From Prorocentrum cordatum (Eukaryota > Sar > Dinophyceae > Prorocentrales > Prorocentraceae): a stretch of 23,531 bases of DNA. Below the pieces are notes generated by a model that did not search any database, was not told where the DNA came from, and saw only the letters and a list, made by a program, of their open reading frames with translations. The position numbers and the translations under genes are program-made. Every line of letters starts with the position of its first letter. Position 1 is the first letter of the stretch. Below, piece by piece: positions 8,613 through 17,506 of this stretch. Where the stretch lies: NCBI GenBank assembly GCA_963575745.1, contig CAUYUJ010019282.1, forward strand, positions 772,292 to 795,822, read 5' to 3'.

Positions 8613-8840
8613 GGGCCACGAAGGACACAAAGTAGACCACGAAGGGCGACAGCGGGGACACGAAGGGAATGCATATGGGGCAACGAAGAGCGCGAACGAG
8701 CGGGGGCCACGAAGGGCAGATAATGCGGGGCCACAGAAGGCAACTATGGGGCCACTGAGGCTAGCAAGTGGGCCACGTAGGACAGTGAGGGGGACACAAA
8801 CAGCGACAGCGGGGCCACGAAGGGCATGCCACAACGGGCG
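8613..8840 (+). repeat. GGGGCCACGAAGGGC minisatellite in D1
   Basis: Irregular 21-42 base units. It includes the recurring variant GGGAATGCATATGGGG. It is shorter than in D2, D4 and D5. Confidence 0.8.
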
Positions 8841-9260
8841 CGACTCCTGGGTGCCTGGGTGTCGGGAGCGCGGCGCTTAGGCAAATTACAAGAAATTCCA
8901 ACGCAAAGGCCATTGCTCAATAAGTTGCAAGCACGTCTCCAGCGAAAGCGCGACTCCAGAGCGTCGGGAGAGCGATTCGTGAAAAAATATAAGGAAGTCC
9001 CACGCGAGAGCGCGATTCCTGTATAAATTGCGAAGAAGTCTCGGGCGGGAGCGGAGGTCCTGGCTAAATTGTAAGGAAGTCTCAGGCGGGAACCGTTGTT
9101 GTGGTAACCCGGGGGCCAGGGGGCCAGTTTGAGCAGGAAGACTTCCCGTCAAAAAACAGCGTGCGAGCGTCGAGGGGCACACTTTGATTGAGAAAGAACA
9201 GTATGCACCGGTGGGGGGGGGATCAACAATAATTATTCTTCAAAAATGAGAATTCCACCA

Positions 9261-9509
9261 TCATTTTCAAACTGTTCGCCCTGATCTGCTCGAGTGTCCA
9301 ATGACGTATATTTCCCAAACCCCCGATACCCGCCCTCTTCGTCTTCGATCGAGCCCCTTCTGGGGGGTATACTTTTCTTCCCTCCAGGCCGGGCCCCGGC
9401 AAGCGGCGGGGCGGCCGCGGACCGTCGACCTGGCCAGCGGAAGCGCTGATCGGGGGGGCGGCCGCGGACCGTCGACCCGACCCCAAGAGGGACGGGCAGG
9501 GGACCGACC

Positions 9510-9547
<38 letters not shown>

Positions 9548-10752
9548 GAGCGAAAGCGAGAGCGAGAGAGAACTACAGCAGGGCCACAAGGACACGAAGT
9601 AGGCCACGAAGGGCGACAGCGGGGACACAAAGGGAATGCGTATGGGGCCGCGAAGAGCGCGAACGAGCGGGGGCCACGAAGGGCAGATAATGCGGGGCCA
9701 CAGAAGGCAACGACGGGGCCACTGAGGGCAGCAACTGGGCCACGTAGGACAGTGAGGGGGCCACAAGCGGCGACAGCGGGGCCACGAAGGGCACGCACAT
9801 GGGGCCACAACGGGCGCGAACGAGCGGGGGCCAAGAAGGGCATACGTATACTGGGCCGCGGACAGCAAGGACGGGGGGGGCCATTGAGGGCAGCAACGGG
9901 GCCACGAAGGGCAGCGAGGGGGCCACGAAGGGCGACAGTGGGGCCACGAAGGGCATGCATATGGGGCCACCACGGGCGCGAACAAGCGGGGTCCACGAAG
10001 GGCATACATATATGGGTCCACGAAGGGCAGCGAGGGGGCCACGAAGGGACGCAAAGGGCCACGAAGGGCAACGAGGGGGCCACGAAGGGATGCAACGGGG
10101 CCACGAAAAAAAACGAGGGGGCCGCGAAGGGCTGCAACAGGGCCACGAAACAAAGCGAGGAGGCCACGAGGGGTTGCAACGGGGCCACGAAGGGCAGCGA
10201 GGGGACCACGAAGGGCTGCAACGGGGCCACGGAACAAAGCGAGGGGGCCACGAAGGGCTGCAACGGGGCCACGAAGGGCAGCGAGATCCCGATTCCTAGG
10301 TCATCTGCCAGGGAGTCCTAAGCGTGAGCCCGACTCCTGGATGCCTGTGTATCGGGAACGCGGCGCTTGAGTAACCTGCAGGAAATTCCAACGCAAGGGC
10401 GCTACTCTTCAGTAAATTGCAAGCAAGTCTCCAGCGAGAGCGCGACTCCTCAGCGCCGGGTGAGCGATTCCTCAATAAATTGTGAGGAAGTCCCAAGCGA
10501 GAGCGCGATTCCTGAATACAATGCGAGGAAATCTCGGGCGGGAACGGGGGTTCTGACGAAATTGTTAGGAAGTCTGAAGCGGGAGCCGTTGTTGTTGTTG
10601 TAACCCGGGGGCCAGGGGCACAGTTTGAGCCTCAAGATTTTCCCTGCTAAAAAACCGGGTGCGAGCGTCGAGGGGCACATTTTGATTGAGAAAAACAATA
10701 TGCACCGGTGGGAGGGGATAAACCATAAATATTGTGCAGAAATGAAAGTTCA
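9261..10752 (+). mobile_element. Family D module (D2)
   Basis: Starts TCATTTTCAAACTGTTCGCCC with no real CAA tail before it. It carries the GC-rich direct repeat twice, like D1 and D3, a short CGA tract (9509-9546), a long minisatellite (9584-10290) and the 3' block (about 10300-10600). Its terminus (AACCATAAATATTGTGCAG...GTTCAAC) ends near 10752. Confidence 0.8.
9584..10290 (+). repeat. Long GGGGCCACGAAGGGC minisatellite in D2
   Basis: About 700 bases of 21-base units that end alternately in TGCAAC or GCGAG, making a 42-base higher-order unit in the 3' part. Some units carry ACAAAGCGAG or GCATACATATATGGG variants. With a period divisible by three and few stop triplets, several frames stay open for more than 300 codons on the - strand and more than 160 on the + strand. 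Confidence 0.9.
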
Positions 10753-10766
10753 ACAACAGCAACAAC

Positions 10767-10800
<34 letters not shown>

Positions 10801-10806
10801 AGCATC

Positions 10807-10838
<32 letters not shown>

Positions 10839-10879
10839 CAGCAGCATCATCATCATCACCACCACCATCATCATCATCA
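10750..10879 (+). repeat. CAA then CAT/CAC tail of D2
   Basis: CAA with a CGA interruption up to about 10800, then CAT/CAC/CAG repeats up to the D3 head. Confidence 0.95.
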
Positions 10880-11129
10880 TCAGTTTAAGACTGTTCGCCC
10901 TTATCTGCTCGAGTGTCCAATAACGCGTATATCCCAAACCTTCGATACCCGCCCTCTTCGTCTTAGATCGAACCCTTTTGGGGGGTTATACCTTTTCTTC
11001 CCTGCAGGCCAGGCCCCGGCAAGCGGCGGGGCAGCCGCGGACCGTCGGCCTGGCCAGCGGCAGCGCTGATCGGCTGGGCGGCCGCGGACCGTCGACCCGA
11101 CCCCAAGAGGGACGGACAGGGGACCGACC

Positions 11130-11183
<54 letters not shown>

Positions 11184-11917
11184 TCAACGACGACGGCGAC
11201 GACGACGTCGACGGCGACGACGAGCGAAAGCGAGAGCGAGAGAGAACGACAGCAGGGCCACGAAGGACACGAAGTAGGCCACGACGGGCGACAGCGGGGA
11301 CACGAAGGGAATGCGTATGGGGCCACGAAGAGCGCGAACGAACGGGGGCCACGAAGGGCAGATAATGCGGGGCCACAGAAGGCAACGACGGGGCCACTGA
11401 GGGCAGCAACTGGGCCACGTAGGACAGTGAGGGGGCCACAAACGGCGACAGCGGGGCCACGAAGGGCATGCACATGGGGCCACAACGGGCGCGCTTCGTG
11501 GGTGCCTGGCTGTCGGGAGCGCGGCGCTTCAACAAATTGCAAGAATTTCCAACGCAAGGGCGCTAGTCTTCAGCAAATTGCAAGCAAATCTCAAGCGAGA
11601 GCGCGATTCCAAAGCGCCGGGAGAGCGATTCCTGTATAAATTGTAAAGAAGTCCCAAGCGAGAGCGCGATTCCTGGATAAATTGCGAAGAAGTCTCGGGC
11701 GGGAGCGGGGGTCCTGGCTAAATTGCGAAGAAGTCGAAAGCGGGATCCGTTGTTGTTGTAACCCGGGGGCCCGGGGCCAAGGGCCCAGTTTGAGCCTCAA
11801 GACTTTCCCTGTCAAAAAACAGGGTGCGAGCGTCGAGGGGCACACTTTGATTGAGAAAAAACCATATGCACCGGTGGGGGGGATCAATAATAAATATTCT
11901 TCAGGAATGAAAGTTCA
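10880..11917 (+). mobile_element. Family D module (D3)
   Basis: Head TCAGTTTAAGACTGTTCGCCC. It has two copies of the GC-rich direct repeat (the first with CAGCCGCGG), a CGA tract at 11129-11222, a short minisatellite (about 11255-11493), a 3' block with GAAGTCTCGGGCGGGAGCG at about 11500-11760, and a terminus at about 11884-11917. Confidence 0.8.
11129..11222 (+). repeat. (CGA)n tract in D3
   Basis: CGA repeat with GTC/AAC/GGC interruptions, in the same position as in the other D modules. Confidence 0.9.
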
Positions 11918-11923
11918 ACAACG

Positions 11924-11968
<45 letters not shown>

Positions 11969-11978
11969 GCAACAGCAA
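11915..11978 (+). repeat. (CAA)n tail of D3
   Basis: About 65 bases of CAA with one CGA and two CAG, ending at the B3 head. Confidence 0.95.
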
Positions 11979-12210
11979 TCACTTTACCCTTATGCGCGAT
12001 GTCTCCACACGAAGCATGCGACCATCATGATAACCATCCCCACTATGGGGAACTCTTGTTTTATAGCGGGGTCCGTTATTCCCATTCCCAGATCTCCCGC
12101 CCAATGAGGTCTTGCAAACACTTCCTCCGAGGAATCCGCCGGCCCTTTTGTGGGGCCACCAGGCTGTAGGCCTAAGCTTCGGAGTTTCCTGTACTAGTTG
12201 CAGCTTCCAG

Positions 12211-12330
12211 TTTCCACTGTTACAGTTCTGCTTCTTGCTGCTTACTGTTTCCACTGTTACAATTCTGCTTCTTGCTGCTTACTGCTTCCACTGTTACAGT
12301 TCTGCTTTTTGCTGCTTACTGTTCCTTGTT
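12211..12330 (+). repeat. 36-base minisatellite, about 3 copies
   Basis: TTCCACTGTTACAGTTCTGC followed by TTCTTGCTGCTTACTG repeats at 12211, 12247 and about 12283, inside the B3 insertion, with single-base changes. Confidence 0.9.
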
Positions 12331-12425
12331 GATGGACCGCGCGAGGGGGGGAGGCCCAAAACGGGTATTCTTACCACGCCCTGGAAGGGTTCTCAGAATT
12401 TCTGGGGAGGTGAAAATTAACACCG

Positions 12426-13112
12426 CTCACGCAGATCGGCGGGGTCAGGGTCCAAAAACACATGGAATTTGCCACATGTCTGACATTCGGTGGAACCCCT
12501 CACGCAGATCGGCGGGGTCAGTGTCCAAAAACAAATTGGATTTGCCGCATTTCTACAATGTGCTGGCGCCCCTCACGCAGATCGGCGGGGTCAGGGTCCA
12601 AAAACATATGGGATTTGCCATGTTTCTGACAGTCGGTGGAACCCCTCACGCAGATCGGCGGGGTCAGGGTCCAAAAACACATGGGATTTGCTACATTTCT
12701 GACATTCGGTGGCACCCCTCACGCAGATCGGAAGGGTCAGGGTCCAAAAACACAGGGGATTTGCCACATTCCTGAAATTCGGTGGCACCCTTACTCAGAT
12801 CGGCGGGGTCAGGGTCCAAAAACACATGGAATTTGCCACATGTCTGACATGCGGTGGAACCCCTCACGCAGATCGGCGGGGTCAGGGTCCAAAAACACAG
12901 GGGATTTGCCGCATTTCTGAAATTCGGCGGCACCCCTCATGCAGATCGGCAGCGTCATGGTCCAAAAACAAATGGGATTTGCCACATTACTGAAATTCCG
13001 CGGCACCCCTCACGCAGATCCGTAGGGTCAGGGTCAAAAAAACACATGGGATTTGCCACATGTTTGAAATCCGGCGGCACCCCTCACGCAGATCCGTAGG
13101 GTCAGGGTCGAA
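12426..13112 (+). repeat. 73-base tandem repeat, about 9.5 copies
   Basis: Units begin CTCACGCAGATCGGCGG and contain GTCAGGGTCCAAAAACAC and GGGATTTGCCACAT. Starts are near 12426, 12499, 12572, 12645, 12718, 12790, 12863, 12936, 13009 and 13083. The period of 73 is not a multiple of three, so the open frames crossing it in all frames are not evidence of coding. The last copies carry GATCCGTAGGG instead of GATCGGCGGGG, so the array has an internal divergence gradient. Confidence 0.95.
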
Positions 13113-13589
13113 AAACAACAGGTCCTGACACTGCTTCACGGCGGCGCCCAGACCTCATGATTTAGCTTTTTGCATCTCCCATTATCCGAGACAGGGGGCC
13201 GGCGGCATGGGGCGAAGCCCTTACGGATTTCAACATATCCCGCCTCGAAAACACATGCCCGCGCCTTGCTGCGCCGATGCGAGACCGCCAGTGAAACCCC
13301 AGCGAAGGGTACAGCACAAGAAAGTATCGAACGACAGGATTGCCTTGGTGGAGATGGGGGCTGCCGGCGGTGAGGAGGCAAGGACCTGGCCCTGAATAGA
13401 AAGAGAGGAAATCTCAAGCAAGGTTGCTGTTGTTGCTGGGAGCGGCGCCAATGCTGAAGAGAGTAGGGCGCTAGTCCAGCGCAAAACAAAACGAAGTCTC
13501 GAGAGGGAGCGCTGGTTTTGTTGGGACGGCGGCTTTCGGCGGCGAGGAGGAACGCCGCCTTGAGTAAGAAGGGAGGAAACATCGAGCGG

Positions 13590-14000
13590 GAGCCGTGGTT
13601 ATTTTTCTTTCCGGGGACTGTCGGCGGCGAGGAATAGCACCGTCCCCAGGAAAAAAAAATCTCGAGCAGGAGCGTTATTCTTGCTGGGAGCGGCGCCAAT
13701 TCAAAAGAGAGTTGGGCGCCAGCCCAGCGTAAAACGGAAGGAAGTCTCGGGCGGGAGCGGGTTTTGTCAGGGCGGCGGTTTTCGGCGGCGAAGAGGAACA
13801 CCGCCTTGAGTAAAAAAGGAGAAAACATCGAGCGGGAGCCGTGGTTCTGTCGGGACGGGGGCTGTCGGCGGCGAGGAACAGCACCGTCTTCAGGAAAAAC
13901 AATCTCGAGCGGGAACGTTGTTCTTGCTGGGAGCGGCGCCAATTCAAAAGAGAGTTGGGCGCCAGCCCAGCGTAAAACGGAAGGAGGTCTCGGGCGGGAG
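13590..14000 (+). repeat. 243-base higher-order repeat of B stem-loop units in B3
   Basis: Two consecutive copies of a block made of three ~81-base subunits. The subunits hold the pairs GGCGCC/GGCGCC, GGCGGT/ACCGCC and GACGG/CCGTC; the last also has an inner pair GCTGT/ACAGC. They are linked by variants of GAAGTCTCGAGCGGGAGCG. B1 and B2 have one copy. Confidence 0.7.
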
Positions 14001-14383
14001 CGCTGTTTATTTCGGGGCGGCGGCGAGGAGGAGCACCGCAAGCCTCGAGCGGGAGCGTTGTTTTTGCTGGGGGGCGGCGCCGATGAGAGAAACACTAGCG
14101 CGCCAGTCCAAGGTAAAACGGGAGGAAGTCTCGAGCGGGAACGCTGGTTTGGTTAGGAAGGCGGCTTTCGGCGGCAAACAAAAACACCAACCCTGAGTAA
14201 AAAAGGAAGAAGTCTCGAGCGGGAACGTTGTTGTTGTTGGGGGGCCGGTTTTGGCGGTCCCCAGAACAGCTCGAGCGTGAGCCTCATTCTCAATGGACAT
14301 AGCCGGCGCCTGGGCGATAGCGTCAAAGCGCCTTTAAGGGGTACAACTTTAATAACTGTTTAGTAATTAACATTCAGCAACAA

Positions 14384-15715
14384 TCATTTTAAGACTGTTC
14401 GCCCTTATCTGCTCGAGTGTCCAATAACGCGTAGTTCCCAAACCCTCGATACCCACCCTCTCCGTCTTCGATCGAACCCCTTTTGGGGGGTATACCTTTC
14501 TTCCCTGCAGGCCGGGCCCCGGCAAGCAGCCTGGCCAGCGGCAGCGCTGATCGGCGGGGCGGCCGCGGACCGTCGACCCGACCCCAAGACGGACGGACAG
14601 GGGACCGACCACGACGAGGACGACGACGACAACGTCGACGACGACGGCGGCGACGACGACGACGGCGACGACGACGAGCGAAAGCGAGCGCGAGAGAGAA
14701 CGACAGCAGGGCCAATATGACACGAAGTAGGCCACGACGGGCGACAGCGGGGACACGAAGGGAATGCGTATGGGGCCACGAAGAGCGCGAACGAGCGGGA
14801 GCCACGAAGGCAGATAATGCGGGGCCACAGAAGGCAACGATGAGGCCACTGATGGTAGCAACTGGGCCACGTAGGACAGTGAGGGGGCCACAAACGGCGA
14901 CAGCGGGGCCACGAAGGGCACGCAAATGGGGCCACAACGGGCGCGAACGAGCGGGGGCCAAAAAGGGCATACGTATACTGGGCCGCGGACGGCAAGGACG
15001 GGGCCACTGAGGGCAGCAACGGGGCCACGAAAGGCTGCGAGGGGGCCACGAAGGGCGACAGCGGGGCCACGAAAGGCATGCATATGGGGCCACCACGGGC
15101 GTGAACGAGTGGGGGCCACGAACGGCATACATATATGAGCCACGAAGGGCAGCGAGGGGGCCACGAAGCGCTGCAACTAGGCCACGAAGGGCTGCAACGG
15201 GGCCACGAGGGGCTGCAACGGGGCCACGAAACAAAGCGAGGGGGCCACAAAGGGCTGCAACGGGGCCACGAAGTGCAGCGAGATCCCGATTCCTAGAGAA
15301 ACTGCGAAGGAGTCCTGAACGTGAGCGCCACTTCTGGGTGCCTGGGTGTCGGGAGCGCGGCGCTTTAGTAAATTGCAAGAAATTCCAACGCAAGGGCGCT
15401 ATTCTTCAGCAAATTGCAAACAAATCTCCAGCGAAAGCGCGACTCCAGAGCGCCAGGAGAGCGATTGAGAGCGCGATTCCTGAATAAAATGCGAGGAAGT
15501 CTCGGGCGGGAACGGGGGTCCTGGCTAAATGGTGAGGAAATCTGAAGCAGGAGCCGTTGTTGTTGCAACCCAGGGCCAGGGGCACAGTTTGAGCCTCAAG
15601 ACTTTCCCTGACAAAAAAAAACAGGTGCGAGCGTCGACGGCGCACTTTGACTGAGAAAAACAATATGCACCGGTGAGGGGGATCAACAAAAAATATTCTT
15701 TAGAAATGAAGGTTC
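14384..15715 (+). mobile_element. Family D module (D4)
   Basis: Head TCATTTTAAGACTGTTCGCCC. Unlike D1-D3, it has only one copy of the GC-rich GGCCGCGGACCGTCGACC block. CGA tract at 14608-14679, long minisatellite at about 14707-15283, 3' block with GAAGTCTCGGGCGGGAACG, terminus at about 15684-15715. Confidence 0.8.
14707..15283 (+). repeat. GGGGCCACGAAGGGC minisatellite in D4
   Basis: About 575 bases of 21/42-base units with the same TGCAAC and ACAAAGCGAG endings and GCATACATATATG variants as D2 and D5. Confidence 0.88.
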
Positions 15716-15768
15716 AACAACAACAACAACAACAACAGCAACAGCAACAGCAACAACAACAACAACAA
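15713..15768 (+). repeat. (CAA)n tail of D4
   Basis: About 55 bases of CAA with three CAG triplets. Confidence 0.95.
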
Positions 15769-16443
15769 TCATTTAGAGATTGTTCGCTCTTACTGGCACG
15801 CGTGTCTTGCATTCCGTATACCCCAACCTTCGATACCCGCCCACTTCGTCTTCGATTGCACCTCCTTCGGGGGGGAATCTCTTCCTTGTCGGCCACTGAC
15901 TGACATTCGAAAAAAAGTCTCGAGTGAGAGCGCCGTTCCTGAGTTCGGGGGCCTCTGGCCAGAGGCTCTCGGAATATCTATGGAGAAATATCGAACGGGA
16001 GCCCTTGTCGCCGTGTCCGGGCCTCCTCCAACTTGCCTGAATTACTGGAAAGTCTCGTGCGAGAGCGCCGTTTCTGAATTCGGGGGCCTTCTTGGCCAGG
16101 GGCTCTCGGAGTAAATCGTGAGGAAATATCGAGCAGGAACCCTTGTCGTCGTGGGTGGGCCTCCGCCAACTTAGTTGAATTGCGAGGAAGTCTCGAGCGA
16201 GAGCGCCGTTCCTGAGTTCGGGGGCCTCTCTGGCCAGGGTGTCTCCGGGTAAACTGTGAGGAAATATCGAGCGGGAGCCGTTGTTGTCGTAGCTGGGCCT
16301 CCAAGGGCGCACATTTAGGGTCAAGCCAACGCTCGAGAGGAAGCCTCGCTTTCAGAGAAAATGTAGCCGGCGTCGAGGCGAGAGCGCGCGTCACCGTTCC
16401 CGGAAATCAAAAATAATTAGTCTTTAAAAATAAATTATTCAAC
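15769..16443 (+). mobile_element. Module F1: D-type head joined to a B/C-type 3' end
   Basis: 15769-15890 follows the D head base for base with substitutions: TCATTTAGAGATTGTTCGC, CTTCGATACCCGCCC, CTTCGTCTTCGATTG and the C-run/TTCG/G-run hairpin. 15905-16310 is three ~136-base units (starts near 15915, 16050 and 16188) carrying AAGTCTCGAGCGAGAGCGCC; unit 1 holds the perfect palindrome GCCTCTGGCCAGAGGC at 15951-15966, eroded in the other two. 16320-16443 (GAGAAAATGTAGCCGGCG, CGAGGCGAGAGCG) matches the B/C 3' end. The terminus is at about 16408-16443. Confidence 0.7.
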
Positions 16444-16481
16444 AACAGCAACGACAACAGCAACAACAACAACAACAACAA
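16438..16481 (+). repeat. (CAA)n tail of F1
   Basis: CAA with CAG and CGA interruptions, ending at the GC-rich insert. Confidence 0.9.
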
Positions 16482-16585
16482 GGACAGGGACCTTCCCTGG
16501 ACCCCGACGCTCGGGCTCCCCCAGCGCTCTCCTCCAAGGGGGGGGCAGGAATCGCCCCCGGGCCCCAGGGTCCCCAACCCCCCCC
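16482..16585. other. 104-base GC-rich insert (G) inside a CAA tail
   Basis: Flanked by CAA repeats on both sides and unlike the other modules. It contains CAGGGA..TCCCTG and GGGGC..GCCCC inverted repeats and C- and G-runs. It could be a remnant of a module head (a CCTCC-AA-GGGGGG hairpin is present) or a separate short insertion. No coding potential. Confidence 0.5.
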
Positions 16586-16611
16586 AACAACAACAACAAC
16601 AACAACAACAA
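16585..16611 (+). repeat. (CAA)n between insert G and A5
   Basis: About 27 bases of pure CAA. Confidence 0.9.
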
Positions 16612-16760
16612 TTACTAGCACGTGGGGACACTCCGTTCTCACCAGTGCCAGGGTTTTCATAGGAGGCGGGCAATACCCCCACTTTGTGGGGGGGCCGGTT
16701 CAAGCTCTACCAAATTTCCAAACGACTCTTCGCCACCACCCACACCCAGCTTCCCGCCCT

Positions 16761-16976
16761 ATGACGTTCGGACACTTCACTTCGTGGCATGCGGACGACC
16801 GTGGCTACTATTCAGGGCCCCGCGGCCGACGACGACGGCGTGCGCGCGCGAAGAAAAAACGAATGTGTCCCGCATGGTATTATTTGACAGGGATGATGGC
16901 CCTGGCAGGTGCGCAACCGTTGTTGCAGAAGTTCGAAAAAGTTGCTCGCAAAAGCCCGTTTGACAGAAATGTTTAA
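16761..16976 (+). other. Short repeated open frame in family A (probably not a gene)
   Basis: From the first ATG the frame gives 71 residues with an Arg/Lys-rich stretch at about 21-35 and a hydrophobic stretch at about 38-50. The same frame is intact in A2 (4404-4619), A4 (7521-7736) and A6 (17655-17870). A9 has a one-base deletion near 20474, A10 an in-frame stop at about 22867-22869, and A3 a different 3' half. Differences between copies fall at all codon positions, and a reverse-strand frame over the same bases is equally conserved. I see no family match and no sign of selection for protein. Confidence 0.15.
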
Positions 16977-17033
16977 AAAAGTGTTGGGTTTCCTACGAAT
17001 CCGCAAGAGCGCGCGGGATGAAATTTTGACATT

Positions 17034-17073
<40 letters not shown>
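17034..17073. repeat. (TA)n dinucleotide run in A5
   Basis: About 40 bases of TA with one TG, exactly where other A copies have a T-run before GAAAAACCATTGG. It is found in this copy only. Confidence 0.95.
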
Positions 17074-17405
17074 AACAAAAAATGGTTGTTTGATGTTTTT
17101 ATGTTAAAATCGCTACGAAAACTAAGGTTTTGGAAGGATTTCGTCTTGCGCGCGCGAATGTCCACTTTACCTTATTTGTTGCAAGGGATTCTTGAAGTTT
17201 GGTTATGTTAGAACAAGAAATGTCCACTTTAGCTTATTTGTTGCAAGGGAAAACCGATCGTAACAACACAACCGGATCCGGACCAACCCGTTTTGCCTGA
17301 GACTTCCTCACGAAAATGATGAAAATGTGGCTGCGGCCTAGGCGCGGCGGGGGGGTCGTGCACCAGGGGCCCCAACAATAATTATTCTTTAGAAGTAATA
17401 ATGTT

Positions 17406-17406
17406 C

Positions 17407-17468
<62 letters not shown>

Positions 17469-17470
17469 CC

Positions 17471-17505
<35 letters not shown>
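17406..17505 (+). repeat. (CAA)n tail of A5
   Basis: About 100 bases of CAA with one CCAA interruption near 17468. Confidence 0.95.

Positions 17506-17506
<1 letters not shown>

Larger units (their letters stand above)
8226..9256 (+). mobile_element. Family D module (D1)
   Basis: Head TTTTAAGACTGTTCGCCC, then CTCGAGTGTCCAATAACGCG, CTTCGTCTTCGATCGA and a short CCC-TTT-GGG hairpin near 8322. Next come a 26-base GC-rich direct repeat (8373-8398 and 8420-8445), a CGA tract (8477-8582), a GGGGCCACGAAGGGC minisatellite (about 8613-8840), a 3' block of units with GAAGTCTCGGGCGGGAGCG (about 8842-9110) and a terminus at 9224-9256. There is almost no tail: CCACC, then D2. Confidence 0.8.
12136..13225. 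mobile_element. Insertion within B3, probable small non-autonomous element
   Basis: The sequence is absent from B1 and B2 at the homologous point. Near the left edge is CCGCCGGCCC (12136-12145), and near the right edge is its exact reverse complement GGGCCGGCGG (13196-13205), followed by a short GGGGCGAAGCCC hairpin and TTACGG. An AT is present at both B junctions (GGAAT and ATTTC) where B2 has one GAATTTC, which could be a 2-base target duplication. The inside consists of two minisatellites and no gene. The exact ends and superfamily cannot be assigned. Confidence 0.55.
11979..14378 (+). mobile_element. Family B module with a ~1.1 kb insertion (B3)
   Basis: The head (TCACTTTACCCTTATGCGCG, CCCCACTATGGGG) matches B1/B2 up to CTTCCTCCGAGGAAT at 12135. 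After foreign sequence, B homology resumes at ATTTCAACATATCCCGCC, about 13226. The rest follows B, with an extra duplication of stem-loop units: the block starting GAGCGGCGCCAATTCAAAAG occurs at 13688 and again at 13931, 243 bases apart. The 3' end (GCGTGAGCCTCATTCTCAA, terminus about 14344-14378) is followed by only two CAA units. Confidence 0.8.
16612..17408 (+). mobile_element. Family A module, short subtype (A5)
   Basis: Typical short A head and hairpin. Box-A-like TAGCACGTGGGG starts near 16616, and box-B-like GGTTCAAGCTC lies at 16697-16707. The T-run found in other A copies is replaced here by a TA dinucleotide run. The 3' part shares AACAACACAACCGGATCCGG with A10. The 65-base block containing TTATTTGTTGCAAGGGA is duplicated. 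Terminus at 17373-17408. Confidence 0.85.

Noticed and set aside
9223-10272. Long minus-strand open frames (up to about 380 codons here and at 20962-22135, with equivalents in D3 and D4)
   Set aside because: They span the 21/42-base minisatellite and CGA tract, and two or three overlapping frames are open at once on the same strand. The translation is a low-complexity Pro/Ala/Ser/Trp repeat.
12272-13099. Overlapping frames of 65-167 codons across the 73-base repeats, and a CRISPR-like look to the array
   Set aside because: The whole 73-base unit repeats with no unique spacers, so it is a minisatellite. The period is not a multiple of three, so every frame repeats the same peptides.
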